DNA from: G963666535 sp963666535
GTDB taxonomy: Bacteria; Bacillota; Clostridia; Oscillospirales; Oscillospiraceae
Direction of reading: 5' to 3'
DNA: 64,000 nt
Assembly: GCA_963666535.1 (NCBI GenBank)
Contig: OY762913.1
Location: 1,240,001 to 1,304,000 of the forward strand
Below the pieces are notes generated by a model. It searched no databases and had not been told where the DNA came from. It saw only the letters and a program-made list of their open reading frames with translations. Position 1 is the stretch's first letter, and every line of letters starts with the position of its first letter. Positions 24,485 through 32,790 of this stretch are shown piece by piece. Position numbers and translations under genes: made by a program.

Positions 24485-25491
24485 ACATTTTGGCGGTGGA
24501 ATCCTCCTGCGACGAGACCGCCGTTGCGGTGGTGCGGGACGGGCGGACGGTGCTGGCCGATTGCATTTCATCCCAAATCGAAATGCACTCGCTTTACGGC
24601 GGAGTGGTGCCCGAAATTGCTTCGCGCAAGCATGTAGAAGTGATCACGCAGTTGGCGGATGAGGTGCTTCGGTGTTCCGGCGTTGCCATGGCAGATATCG
24701 ACGCTGTGGCAGTCACATACGCCCCGGGACTAATTGGCGCGGTGTTGGTGGGCGTCAATTTTGCAAAGTCGGTGGCCTATGCGCTGGGCGTACCCCTGAT
24801 CCCGGTCCATCATGTGCGGGGACATATCGCGGCGAATTACATGACCCATCCCGATCTGAGGCCACCCTTCGTATGCCTGTGCGTTTCCGGCGGCAATACC
24901 ATCATTGTGGACGTGCGTAGCTATACGGAGATGGAACTCATGGGAGGAACGCGGGATGACGCCGCGGGGGAGTGCTTTGATAAAGTGGCGCGCGTATTGG
25001 GGATTGGGTATCCTGGCGGCGGGCCTATGGACAGGCTGGCACAGGGCGGCGATGACGCCATGTATCGGCTGCCTCGCGCCCATGTGGAGGGAGCAGAACT
25101 GGATCTGTCATTTTCCGGCCTGAAAACAGCGGTTCTCAACTTGGTGCATCATGCCGAGCAAAAGGGCGAAGCAATTAATTTGCCGGGACTTGCGGCGTCC
25201 TTTGGCGCGGCAGTGAGCGATACCTTGGTGACGCGCACCATGCTGGCCTCCCGCAAGAAAGGCTATGGCAAGGTGGCCATCGCGGGGGGGGTGGCGGCGA
25301 ACAGCCGTTTGCGCGCTGATTTGACGTTGGCCTGCGAAAAGACAGGAGAAAAGCTCTATCTTCCGGAATTGAAACTTTGCGGAGATAATGCGGCTATGAT
25401 CGGCTGTCAGGGATTTTACGAATTCCAGGCTGGAAAAACCGCTGATTTGACACTGAACGCATACGCGACACGGGACATTGGACGGGGCTAA
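24481..25491 (+). CDS. tsaD: tRNA N6-adenosine threonylcarbamoyltransferase
   Basis: 336 aa. Transfers threonylcarbamoyl to A37 of ANN-decoding tRNAs, acting with TsaB/TsaE. The ASKHA-fold motifs are ILAVESSCDETAVAVV and VHHVRGHIAANYM (the two metal-binding histidines), then CVSGGNTIIVDV, LDLSFSGLKTAVLN and VAIAGGVAANSRLR. The start overlaps the rimI stop. A hairpin covers the stop codon. Confidence 0.96.
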   Translation: MNILAVESSCDETAVAVVRDGRTVLADCISSQIEMHSLYGGVVPEIASRKHVEVITQLADEVLRCSGVAMADIDAVAVTYAPGLIGAVLVGVNFAKSVAYALGVPLIPVHHVRGHIAANYMTHPDLRPPFVCLCVSGGNTIIVDVRSYTEMELMGGTRDDAAGECFDKVARVLGIGYPGGGPMDRLAQGGDDAMYRLPRAHVEGAELDLSFSGLKTAVLNLVHHAEQKGEAINLPGLAASFGAAVSDTLVTRTMLASRKKGYGKVAIAGGVAANSRLRADLTLACEKTGEKLYLPELKLCGDNAAMIGCQGFYEFQAGKTADLTLNAYATRDIGRG

Positions 25492-25507
25492 ACGGCCCGT
25501 CCAATGT
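25475..25507 (+). terminator. Hairpin overlapping the tsaD stop codon
   Basis: ACATTGGACGGG / CCCGTCCAATGT, perfect 12-bp stem. The following T-run is poor (ATTTG), so it is a probable but weak terminator. Confidence 0.6.
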
Positions 25508-25988
25508 ATTTGAAAACGGTTTGGAGTGCAATGTAAAGTTTTAGAGCGAAAAACGGTGTTATGTAAAACTGAACGGATGAAAACAGGGAGCGAGAATTTT
25601 ATTGTAGGGAACGTGATTCATTGGGAAAAACACGCGTAGACGTTGAAAAATAAAGGGAAACTACGTGTTGAAAAAGATGTTGAAAATGTGGATAACTATA
25701 CGTAAAATTAATTTCACATAAGATTTATGTCAATAAAATGCACCAAAAAAATGGTAACATTACCGCAAGATACCACAAGGACTTGCGTATCTGTCCAGAC
25801 CGGCAACATGTTTCTGTAGGGAAACTTGGGAATGGGTGTGGCAGCAAATACAAATAGTAATGTCTAACAAAAGCATGAAAAGTAGTCGCAATCATCTTGA
25901 CGGGAAACGCGGTAGATGATATAATAACTCTTGCTGTATTGACAATTTTGATGAAATGCAGTGTATCACAAAACGCATCTTTTCATAT
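25508..25988. other. AT-rich intergenic region before tRNA-Thr
   Basis: About 480 nt without a credible gene. It contains GTTGAAAA repeated three times (25640-25690) and one perfect DnaA-box sequence (TGTGGATAA, 25687-25695; TTATCCACA on the minus strand). A TTGACA at 25939-25944 may be the -35 of the tRNA promoter, but its -10 is poor. No second DnaA box was found. Confidence 0.6.
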
Positions 25989-26064
25989 GCTGGTGTAGCT
26001 CAGCCGGTAGAGCAGCTGATTCGTAATCAGCAGGTCGGGTGTTCGAGTCACCTTACCAGCTCCA
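25989..26064 (+). tRNA. tRNA-Thr (CGT anticodon)
   Basis: 76 nt cloverleaf with acceptor GCTGGTG / TACCAGC and D arm GCTC / GAGC. The anticodon stem GCTGA / TCAGC has loop TTCGTAA (anticodon CGT, reads ACG), and the T arm is GGGTG-TTCGAGT-CACCT. CCA is encoded after discriminator T. It stands alone. Confidence 0.95.
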
Positions 26065-26141
26065 TACAAACCAAGTAACCTCAAGTGTTACCACCCATGG
26101 GGACAGTAATTGAACTGAGGGGTAACCGGTAAGGGGTAACA

Positions 26142-26191
26142 AGAAAAGCAGACAGCCTTTCACTATTATGTGAGAAACTGTCTGCTTTTCT
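26142..26191. terminator. Bidirectional terminator between tRNA-Thr and the BlaR1-like gene
   Basis: AGAAAAGCAGACAG / CTGTCTGCTTTTCT, perfect 14-bp stem with a 22-nt loop, with T-rich 3' ends on both strands. Confidence 0.85.
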
Positions 26192-26209
26192 TTATTAAAT
26201 TGTCATCTT

Positions 26210-29200
26210 TTAGGTCCACATGTGCCACGCATCAAAATGGTCGATTTTTTCCGCTGTCACATCCTTTTTTATTTGAACCAAGGCTCCGTCAATCATGGTT
26301 TCCTCTGTGTATCGTACACCGGATTGACCAAAGATTTTCGTAAGACGTCCAAGCATACGAAGCTGATTTCCCTCGACCTTATATTTGTCTACCCCATATG
26401 TGGCGGCACCGTCTTTCCAGTGGAACAGGACAATTCCTTCGTCACTCAACACGTCTGGAAAAGGATGCTCTTCAAAACCAGGAACCTGGAGGAACGCATC
26501 GAGGGACGAATCATAGACAAAGCATTCGTAAAGCCGTGCCCAGCCATATACCCCTAAGTCCAGCATAATATCGTCATTTCCGTCATAATTCAAATCAACG
26601 ATCCGGCTGCCGTCCTGAATGGTGCTGGGCATGAAATCATCTGGGAACTTGTATTGAAGCTGCTGCAATTTCTCTCCTGAATCCGCATTGATAAACGTGA
26701 GCTCCATACTGTAGTTATCGGTGGCTTCTTGACCTTTTTGAACAATGATGTTGCATGTTTCCCGCTTGCCGGCAACGGAGATATTTCCGGTATACTGATA
26801 AACGGCCTCCTCACCGTAGGCGGAACCAGGGCTGACGTTTTCAATTTGCCAGCCTTCGCCGTTCCAGTGGACATCCACATACCATGCGCTGTCTTCCAGC
26901 GCGTTAATCAACCGCCGTACGCGTAGAAGCTGCCCATCGTCCGTATCAATCACCGCTGTGCCTACGCACATATAATCTTCATTAAGGCTTTCCGGCTGTT
27001 GGTATGCTATCGCGGTATTTTTTACGCAGTTCAGCGGCATGGCGGTAAGTTTATCCTCTTCCGCGTGAAGGATATAGAGGTCCTTGCCACCATAGTTGCT
27101 CCCGTAAATTTCCGGTGCAAAAACAAGCTCGTCTTTTCCATCTCCGTCAAAATCACCTGCCATCAATGCATCACGGGATGGGGTCATCCAAGAAACATCG
27201 GAGCCTTCAATGGATTTGGTGAAAACAGTTTTGTCTCCAAAATTAACGGTGAATTTAGCCTCATCTATGCCGCTTTCCATGATCACGTAATCCGTAAAGC
27301 CGTCACCATTAAAATCACCTTGAGCCGTGAGGGTTACATTTACCACTGCTTCACCCAGATCGAAGCCTTTGATATTTCCATTGTTGTCATACGCGAAGTT
27401 CATATCCGCTTTCAGGGATATCATGTTCTCCAAATAGCTTTGCACCCCTGTCTGTTCCTGCGCATAAAGCGTCGGCACCCAGGATACTCTGACGGAGTCT
27501 CCGTCTAAGATATAGCTGATCTGATCTCCACAGTAGAAGCAGCCCGGTGTTATATTCTCGCTGTCAACGGTGCCGATAAAAGAAGTCAGGCTATCCGTCA
27601 TAATCTGTCGACCACCTGAATAGACCGTCACCTTTTTACTTTCCGCATCATACGACATCGCAATTTTACTGCTCAGGCAATCGGCTAAATCATTGATGTC
27701 CACATAGTAAGGCTCCATTTGATTGCTGCTGACCTGAAAAACATACAGTTCAGACACCGATACCCCTGTGCCGCTTCCGGTATGACAGGAGACGTATATC
27801 TTACTTCCATCACTGCTTGTGCTCAAATCCGGCGCCAGCGCCGTATTCGTCATATAGCGGTAAGGGAAGGTATAAATATGCTGCTCTTGGCCGACATCCA
27901 GAATAAGCCCGCAATCAGGACAATCTGCATCGTAATACCCATAAAGATATATATTCTGATCCGGGATGGAATCCAGAAATAATATGCTGCTATCACTCCA
28001 GCTTTCGCTTCCTTGCTGAATGTCGACAGCGCTTTCGCCTTTTCTGGCATCCGGTATGGTCAACGCCGCCACTTTATCCTGAAAAGAATTTACGAAATCC
28101 ACTGGAACGGCTTCAAACATTTTGCCATCTGCATACCGATTCTGCGTATTTAGTGCATGCAAATTACTCGCTTGTACAGCAGCTTTGTCCTGCTGCCCTT
28201 CATAATTGCCTGTCGTTCTTAGCGGTGTCACACCGTTTAGTCCGCTCGCAACGCCTAACACCGCGGCGCAGCCTGTAAGCAGAAGTGCCAAAACCAGCAT
28301 CAGAGCAACCGTCCACGCCGGTTTCTTTTTATAATTCTTAATTCCCATCAGACGTTCTTTCAGTGCCTTTTTCTCCTCACACAAGGTTGTGGTGGGGCTG
28401 CCTGCCGGCAGCTTCTGGTTCGCGGCAAGAGAAAGAAGCATATTCCCATAAAACCGTTTTTCATCTGCGGACATATTTCTAATGACCACTTCATCGCAGG
28501 ATAGTTCACAGGCCCGGCTTACTTCTCTCCGAATCAGTATCATGAGAGGATTAAACCAGTGAAGCGACGTTACCGCGACGATCAGCCATTTATAAAGCAC
28601 ATCTTTTCGCCTGTAGTGGGTCAGCTCGTGGCGCAGGATATGGTTGAGTTCTTCTCCCATACCATTGCGGACATAGGTGCGCTGAGGCAGGACAATAACC
28701 GGGCACAGAACGCCGATGAACATCGGCGTGGTAACGCAGCTGCTGCAAAACAGCCGGACGTGCCTGTCCCCGCGCAGGCGCTCAAATACCGCAACATCGT
28801 CGCTATGGGGAACTGTGCAGGAGTGGCGTATGCGCCGCGAAAAAATGGCGTATGCGATGGAGAACCACCCGATACTGACAATTGCTCCAGTCAGCCACAG
28901 CCTTAGCAGATTGCTTTGAACAAAGCCCCACAGGTCGAACGACGGCTGCGGCTCTAAAGGTGTTTGTGTATGGACGGCTGCGGTATTTTGCTGTTCCTGT
29001 GAAGACCCTGACTGCGTATGCTGCGCCGCGGCGGGTAATCCGACAATCTGGTCTGTATTATTTCCCATCGGACGGTCAGTTTGCTTCGGTAGGACATCGC
29101 TCGCACTTGGCTGCTCCGAGTAAAACCGTGTTTCCATAATGTTGATGGGTGCGCTCAACGGCACAATCAAGCGCAACAAAACCAAAAGCCAAATGTAATA

Positions 29201-29314
29201 TGAAAAAGCTTTCGACACTCTGTTTTTCAGGAGGGGCTTTCCCATAAGCAATACCAGTGCCAATATTGAGCCGGATGCGGAAAGAGATAAGATCGTAATG
29301 ACCCCGCTATTCAT
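26210..29314 (-). CDS. BlaR1-type M56 metallopeptidase receptor with large repeat-containing ectodomain
   Basis: 1034 aa. The N-terminal 350 residues form a BlaR1/MecR1-like membrane unit: helices near 5-25, 37-52 and 137-158, zinc motif HELTH at 229-233 with downstream SRACELSCDE, and a last helix near 333-354. In place of a penicillin-binding sensor there is an ectodomain of about 680 residues. It has at least three calcium-loop FG-GAP/VCBS-like repeats (GDFNGDGFTDYVI, AGDFDGDGKDELVF, DLNYDGNDDIML). ATG 29314 has GGGAG 6 nt upstream and overlaps the BlaI-type gene by 8 nt, so the two form a receptor-repressor operon. The stimulus is unknown. Confidence 0.88.
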   Translation of the reverse strand: MNSGVITILSLSASGSILALVLLMGKPLLKNRVSKAFSYYIWLLVLLRLIVPLSAPINIMETRFYSEQPSASDVLPKQTDRPMGNNTDQIVGLPAAAQHTQSGSSQEQQNTAAVHTQTPLEPQPSFDLWGFVQSNLLRLWLTGAIVSIGWFSIAYAIFSRRIRHSCTVPHSDDVAVFERLRGDRHVRLFCSSCVTTPMFIGVLCPVIVLPQRTYVRNGMGEELNHILRHELTHYRRKDVLYKWLIVAVTSLHWFNPLMILIRREVSRACELSCDEVVIRNMSADEKRFYGNMLLSLAANQKLPAGSPTTTLCEEKKALKERLMGIKNYKKKPAWTVALMLVLALLLTGCAAVLGVASGLNGVTPLRTTGNYEGQQDKAAVQASNLHALNTQNRYADGKMFEAVPVDFVNSFQDKVAALTIPDARKGESAVDIQQGSESWSDSSILFLDSIPDQNIYLYGYYDADCPDCGLILDVGQEQHIYTFPYRYMTNTALAPDLSTSSDGSKIYVSCHTGSGTGVSVSELYVFQVSSNQMEPYYVDINDLADCLSSKIAMSYDAESKKVTVYSGGRQIMTDSLTSFIGTVDSENITPGCFYCGDQISYILDGDSVRVSWVPTLYAQEQTGVQSYLENMISLKADMNFAYDNNGNIKGFDLGEAVVNVTLTAQGDFNGDGFTDYVIMESGIDEAKFTVNFGDKTVFTKSIEGSDVSWMTPSRDALMAGDFDGDGKDELVFAPEIYGSNYGGKDLYILHAEEDKLTAMPLNCVKNTAIAYQQPESLNEDYMCVGTAVIDTDDGQLLRVRRLINALEDSAWYVDVHWNGEGWQIENVSPGSAYGEEAVYQYTGNISVAGKRETCNIIVQKGQEATDNYSMELTFINADSGEKLQQLQYKFPDDFMPSTIQDGSRIVDLNYDGNDDIMLDLGVYGWARLYECFVYDSSLDAFLQVPGFEEHPFPDVLSDEGIVLFHWKDGAATYGVDKYKVEGNQLRMLGRLTKIFGQSGVRYTEETMIDGALVQIKKDVTAEKIDHFDAWHMWT

Positions 29315-29684
29315 GGTGATCTCCCGCATTGAACATCGCGGAAAGCGCCGCAACATCCTTTTCGTCCAGCTGCCCGTCCGAAACCAGCGACGCTACCAGC
29401 TTTTTCGCGCTGCCCGCGAATATCTTGTTCACAAACGCATGCGTGGACCATTGATTGTATTCTTCCTCGGTCACCACCGCACTGTATACTCCGCGCTTTT
29501 CCAACTTGACAATGTCCTTTGTATGCAGCCTGCGAAGAAGCGTCTTGATCGTGGAATCTTCCCATCCGCAGCGGTCGGAAAGCACACGGCGTATTTCAAT
29601 GAGCGGCAAGGCGTCTCCAGCTTCCCAAAGTACACGCATCACTTCAAGCTCTGAATCCTGTATTTTACCGGCAAGTTTGTTCAT
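29307..29684 (-). CDS. BlaI/MecI/CopY family transcriptional repressor
   Basis: 125 aa winged helix. The N-terminus ISDSELEVM-like (IQDSELEVMRVLWEAG) is followed by WEDSTIKTLLRRLHTKDIVK, the recognition helix and wing. The C-terminal dimerisation/cleavage helix is FVNKIFAGSAKKLVASLV. In the Bla/Mec systems the cognate M56 receptor triggers proteolysis of this repressor; here the receptor is encoded directly downstream with overlapping codons. AGGAGG precedes ATG 29684. Two GTAAACTTTT elements in the promoter are candidate operators. Confidence 0.93.
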   Translation of the reverse strand: MNKLAGKIQDSELEVMRVLWEAGDALPLIEIRRVLSDRCGWEDSTIKTLLRRLHTKDIVKLEKRGVYSAVVTEEEYNQWSTHAFVNKIFAGSAKKLVASLVSDGQLDEKDVAALSAMFNAGDHHE

Positions 29685-29695
29685 TGTATCCTCCT

Positions 29696-29754
29696 AAAAA
29701 GTTTACTAGAGTGGTCTTTTTGAAAAGTTTACATGAATAACCTTTCCCTGTCAA
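29696..29754 (-). promoter_or_regulatory. Promoter of the repressor-receptor operon with repeated operator-like element
   Basis: On the minus strand TTGACA (29749-29754), 17 nt spacer, TAAACT (29726-29731) as -10. GTAAACTTTT occurs twice, at 29723-29732 (covering the -10) and 29697-29706 (before the Shine-Dalgarno), 26 nt apart. This suits binding of two repressor dimers on similar faces of the helix. Confidence 0.6.
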
Positions 29755-29967
29755 GTATATTTATGGAAAAATAACTTTATATGGCGGATTTGCCTTAACC
29801 TAAATCTGGTCTCACGCAAATCGAATGGCGTCTCCTGTTTTGGGACTCATTTGGTACTTTTGATAAATAAAAGCATGGCTAGCTGTGTTGCTTTTTAGCT
29901 ATTTTTTCTCATTTAAACCACCCTAAAAGCTGTGTTTTCAATCAGTATAAAAGCATTCAGGTTCTTC

Positions 29968-29996
29968 TTGACAGGACATGACAGAAGTGCTAGAAT
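29968..29996 (+). promoter_or_regulatory. Sigma-A promoter of a putative small RNA
   Basis: Perfect TTGACA (29968-29973), 17 nt spacer, TAGAAT (29991-29996). No protein-coding start follows within the next 230 nt. Confidence 0.65.
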
Positions 29997-30002
29997 TCGC
30001 TT

Positions 30003-30231
30003 GTGGTTCCTTACATTGCAAATTGAGTGAGAGACTAAATTTGATGATTGCTTAAACATTGAGTCTAGGGGCATGATATTGTAGAACAGTCAATATAATT
30101 AACAGTTATTCTTTACTGAACCGCTCAGAATCTATATCATGCCATCTTAGGGGATATTTTTCGGCGTTCCCACAAGACCTATAGATATGACTCTTCTGAA
30201 CGCAGATGACGTTGTCATCTGTGTTTTGTTT
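30003..30231 (+). ncRNA. Putative unannotated small RNA of about 230 nt
   Basis: The interval is bounded by a strong promoter (29968-29996) and a terminator-like hairpin (30200-30231). It contains a perfect 10-bp inverted repeat, GGCATGATAT (30070-30079) / ATATCATGCC (30134-30143), closing a 54-nt domain. ATG codons inside run into stops within a few residues. It matches no RNA family that I recognise (not 6S, SRP, RNase P or tmRNA). It could instead be the leader of the glycosyltransferase at 30629, but the terminator argues for a separate transcript. Confidence 0.4.
30200..30231 (+). terminator. Rho-independent terminator of the putative small RNA
   Basis: ACGCAGATGAC-GTT-GTCATCTGTGT followed by TTGTTTTG: an 11-bp stem (one G-T pair) with a T-rich tail. 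Confidence 0.7.
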
Positions 30232-30380
30232 TGCAATGGATGTAAAAAAAGGGAATTGAGCCTCATTTGCGGTGCGGTATGCAGGGGCAAGCAATGGAAA
30301 ATATATGCCTCTGGCCGCGAAGATCACACGGGGCTGGAGAGAGTGAATCCCGGAAGGAAAGCAATCATCCGCCATTGATT

Positions 30381-30638
30381 TCTACCAAGGTTCCTTCGTC
30401 GCAAAAATGGTTTCCGTCATCCCATATAGCGGTAGGATACACAGGCCCAACGGGGATCGGAATGAAAGGTGAAATCTTTGCATTCGGAAGAGGGGGCAGG
30501 TAGCGTTTTGATCGTCGCATCCTGAATCGTTACTTTGACCGGTTTTGCATTTGTTGCCTGATTTAAGGCTAAGTTGAGATCGGCACACGGACTAAAATTT
30601 AAAGAGACTTGCCAAGGAGGCTTTCCCATTGCAAACAT
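30381..30638 (-). pseudogene. Frame-disrupted C-terminal remnant of an unknown protein
   Basis: On the minus strand one frame reads coherently (LALNQATNAKPVKVTIQDAT). After a C-rich run near 30500 the sense passes to another frame that reads PNAKISPFIPIPVGPVYPTA and on to VEINGG and a stop codon at 30381. Both pieces look like protein, not random translation, and together give about 85 residues of a C-terminus. The 5' part is missing because the glycosyltransferase start region follows. Family not recognised. The rest of 29760-30628 outside this and the small RNA shows nothing I can name. Confidence 0.3.
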
Positions 30639-31933
30639 TAAAATTTGTTATTAATGTCAATATTGCGATTGTTGTGTTAATGACAGCTGCATACTTTTAT
30701 CAGTATATTTATACAATGATTGGATTGATTTTCAGAAAAGCCAAGCCGGAAAAGGAGGCATCCAAGCCCCATAAGTTTGCGGCTCTTATTTGTGCCCGAA
30801 ACGAAGAGGGCGTAATCGGAGAACTGATTGACAGTCTAAAAAAACAGAATTATCCTAGCCAACAGCTTGATATCTATGTTTTAGCAGACAACTGTACCGA
30901 TCACACAGCGCGCGCCGCCAGGGAAGCTGGCGCAAATGTCTATGAGCGTTATAACCAGGCGCATATCGGCAAAGGCTACGCGCTTGACAACCTGCTCTCC
31001 AAAATCAAAGACGATAAAGGAAAAGGCGCTTACGACGGTTATTTCATCTTTGACGCCGACAATATTGTCGACCCGGACTTTGTTGCCGAGATGAATAAGA
31101 CGTTTGACAGAGGTTACGAAGCCATTACCTGCTACCGCAATTCCAAAAATTTCGGTGCCAACTGGATTACAGCCGGATACTCAATCTGGTTTCTGCGCGA
31201 AGCCAGATTCCTGAATTATCCAAGGATGCTTCTTGGAAACTCGTGCGCGGTTTCGGGCACAGGCTTCTTCGTGTCCCAGAGTGTGATAGACGAAAATAAC
31301 GGGTGGCCGTTTCATTTACTTACGGAAGATATTCAATTTTCGGTGAACTGCGTCATCAGCGGACATAAGATCGGTTATTGCGACCGGGCGATCGTATACG
31401 ATGAACAGCCAACATCGTTTAGCCAGTCCTGGAGTCAGCGGTTGCGCTGGGCCAAAGGTTTTTTCCAGGTTGACAAAAAGTACCTACTTCATCTTATTAA
31501 GGGCATTTTTACTTCCAAAAATGCAAAAATGTCCTGCTATGACTTCTTGATGACGGTAGCGCCCTGCGTGTTTTTGGCAGTATTTGCCATCGTTTTCAAT
31601 TTGCTGGTCCTTGTGGGCTTTGCCTTTCAGCCGCATTACTTAATGCACCTGATTGCAGCGCAAGCTTCGCGTTATCTTGCGCTTGCAGTTTTTAACTACT
31701 ACATCGGTCTGGTGATTTACGGGGCGCTCACAGTCGCGTGCGAGTGGAAACGGATCAAAGCAACTACCTGGCAGAAGATACAATATATTTGGGCCTTTCC
31801 AATTTTCATGGCGACCTATATTCCCATTACATTTGCCGCATTAAAACGAAATGTCGGCTGGACGCAGATCAACCACAATTCAGTGGCCGAGTTTGAGATG
31901 TTCGCCGCAGGAAACCATAGTATCAACACATGA
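30629..31933 (+). CDS. Membrane-bound family 2 glycosyltransferase
   Basis: 434 aa with a TTG start; AAGGAGG lies 8 nt upstream. An N-terminal helix (FVINVNIAIVVLMTAAYFYQYIY) precedes a GT-A domain with ALICARNEEGVIGELI, YVLADNCTDHT, the DxD-type YFIFDADNIVDPDF, LLTEDIQFS and the processive-type QRLRW motif. Three to four C-terminal helices follow. The layout is that of processive synthases related to cellulose, hyaluronan or poly-GlcNAc synthases. No partner genes (export, c-di-GMP or modification) are adjacent, so the product is unknown. Flanked on both sides by long intergenic regions with gene remnants. Confidence 0.88.
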   Translation: MQTLKFVINVNIAIVVLMTAAYFYQYIYTMIGLIFRKAKPEKEASKPHKFAALICARNEEGVIGELIDSLKKQNYPSQQLDIYVLADNCTDHTARAAREAGANVYERYNQAHIGKGYALDNLLSKIKDDKGKGAYDGYFIFDADNIVDPDFVAEMNKTFDRGYEAITCYRNSKNFGANWITAGYSIWFLREARFLNYPRMLLGNSCAVSGTGFFVSQSVIDENNGWPFHLLTEDIQFSVNCVISGHKIGYCDRAIVYDEQPTSFSQSWSQRLRWAKGFFQVDKKYLLHLIKGIFTSKNAKMSCYDFLMTVAPCVFLAVFAIVFNLLVLVGFAFQPHYLMHLIAAQASRYLALAVFNYYIGLVIYGALTVACEWKRIKATTWQKIQYIWAFPIFMATYIPITFAALKRNVGWTQINHNSVAEFEMFAAGNHSINT

Positions 31934-32018
31934 GTGAAGTGGATGGCATCAAGCGGTCACTGTGTTTTTGCTATGTGCATGGTAGTCAGTTGGCTGCCTC
32001 CGCCTGCTTACAACCTTA

Positions 32019-32340
32019 TTACATGTAGCGCAACCGCAAGTTTTGTTCTAACGCGACTGAAAGAGCAGCGTTAACCGGATTGGATGCGTGAGAGCGGCTG
32101 CGGCCAATATGGACAGATGAATACAACATTAGGCTATCCCTTTCACTCCGAAAGGGATAGCCTAATTGTTTCATAATATGTTGTGCTGCACGATTGCCAC
32201 TGCCAAGGCTTTCGAGAAGCGTATACCCCGAAAATGTCCAGAGCATCCTCATCCTTGACCTGTTTAGCCGGATCATTTGACAGTATTACAACAGTGGGAT
32301 GGTGGCCCTTATTGATGCCTATCAAGCTCCCCTGCGTAGT
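32019..32340 (-). pseudogene. Frameshifted gene remnant of unknown family
   Basis: On the minus strand the frame reads GSLIGINKGHHPTVVILSND and continues to DEDALDIFG. At a GGGG run near 32233 the sense shifts by one base and continues GYTLLESLGSGNRAAQHIMK to a stop at 32019. Removing one G joins the two parts into about 106 residues without a stop. No start codon with a ribosome binding site is seen, and the 5' part is cut off by the hairpin at 32349. I do not recognise the family. Confidence 0.35.
32131..32172. terminator. Hairpin in the region downstream of the glycosyltransferase gene
   Basis: AGGCTATCCCTTTC / GAAAGGGATAGCCT, followed on the plus strand by AATTGTTTC. It falls within the minus-strand remnant, so it may be a fortuitous or mobile-derived hairpin; a weak terminator for the glycosyltransferase gene is possible. 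Confidence 0.45.
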
Positions 32341-32348
32341 TTGAACTT

Positions 32349-32396
32349 AAAAAACACGGGCTTTCTCATTGACAGAAAAGCTCGTGCTTATTTTTT
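32349..32396. terminator. Bidirectional terminator-like hairpin
   Basis: CACGGGCTTT / AAAGCTCGTG stem with six T residues on the plus-strand side and a T-run on the minus-strand side. Confidence 0.65.
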
Positions 32397-32790
32397 CATC
32401 CGCTCGTTCCGAAAATCTGCCAGAGAATTTTTCCGTAATGTCCACTGAACAAATGTGATTTTCGTGTCACATTTGCCAAAAGGACAGTTTCTGCCCTTTT
32501 GGGCGGCAAAACAGATCCGCTTTGCTGCTTGAGATACATAGATGACTGTCTGTTTGGATTTGTAGACACACGCTGCAAATACAATGTGCAAGGGTTTTCG
32601 TTTTTATCTGCCTTGAAAGGCAAATATATTTGGTCTCATCGGGAAAGCTATTCCAAACTATAAATTGTGTCTGCGGAACAAAACCATGAATGGGTTTGCG
32701 CGTCAGGCTTAGCCGTACAAACCACAGAGAATAAGTAGTGTTCTATGGTCCGAGCACTTAAATCATAGTGCAGTTAGGGAGGATGCCGCA

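Larger units (their letters stand above)
31934..32790. other. Long intergenic region with terminators and a gene remnant
   Basis: 857 nt. It contains two terminator-like hairpins (32131-32172 and 32349-32396) and a frame-disrupted minus-strand remnant (32019-32340). The remaining 400 nt before the germination operon show no convincing gene or sigma-G promoter. Confidence 0.6.

Noticed and set aside
25508..25988. Chromosomal replication origin
   Set aside because: Only one DnaA box and no dnaA, dnaN, rpmH or gidA/parA genes nearby.
30187..30378. 63-codon plus-strand open frame after the putative small RNA
   Set aside because: Starts before the terminator hairpin, has no Shine-Dalgarno and reads like random translation.
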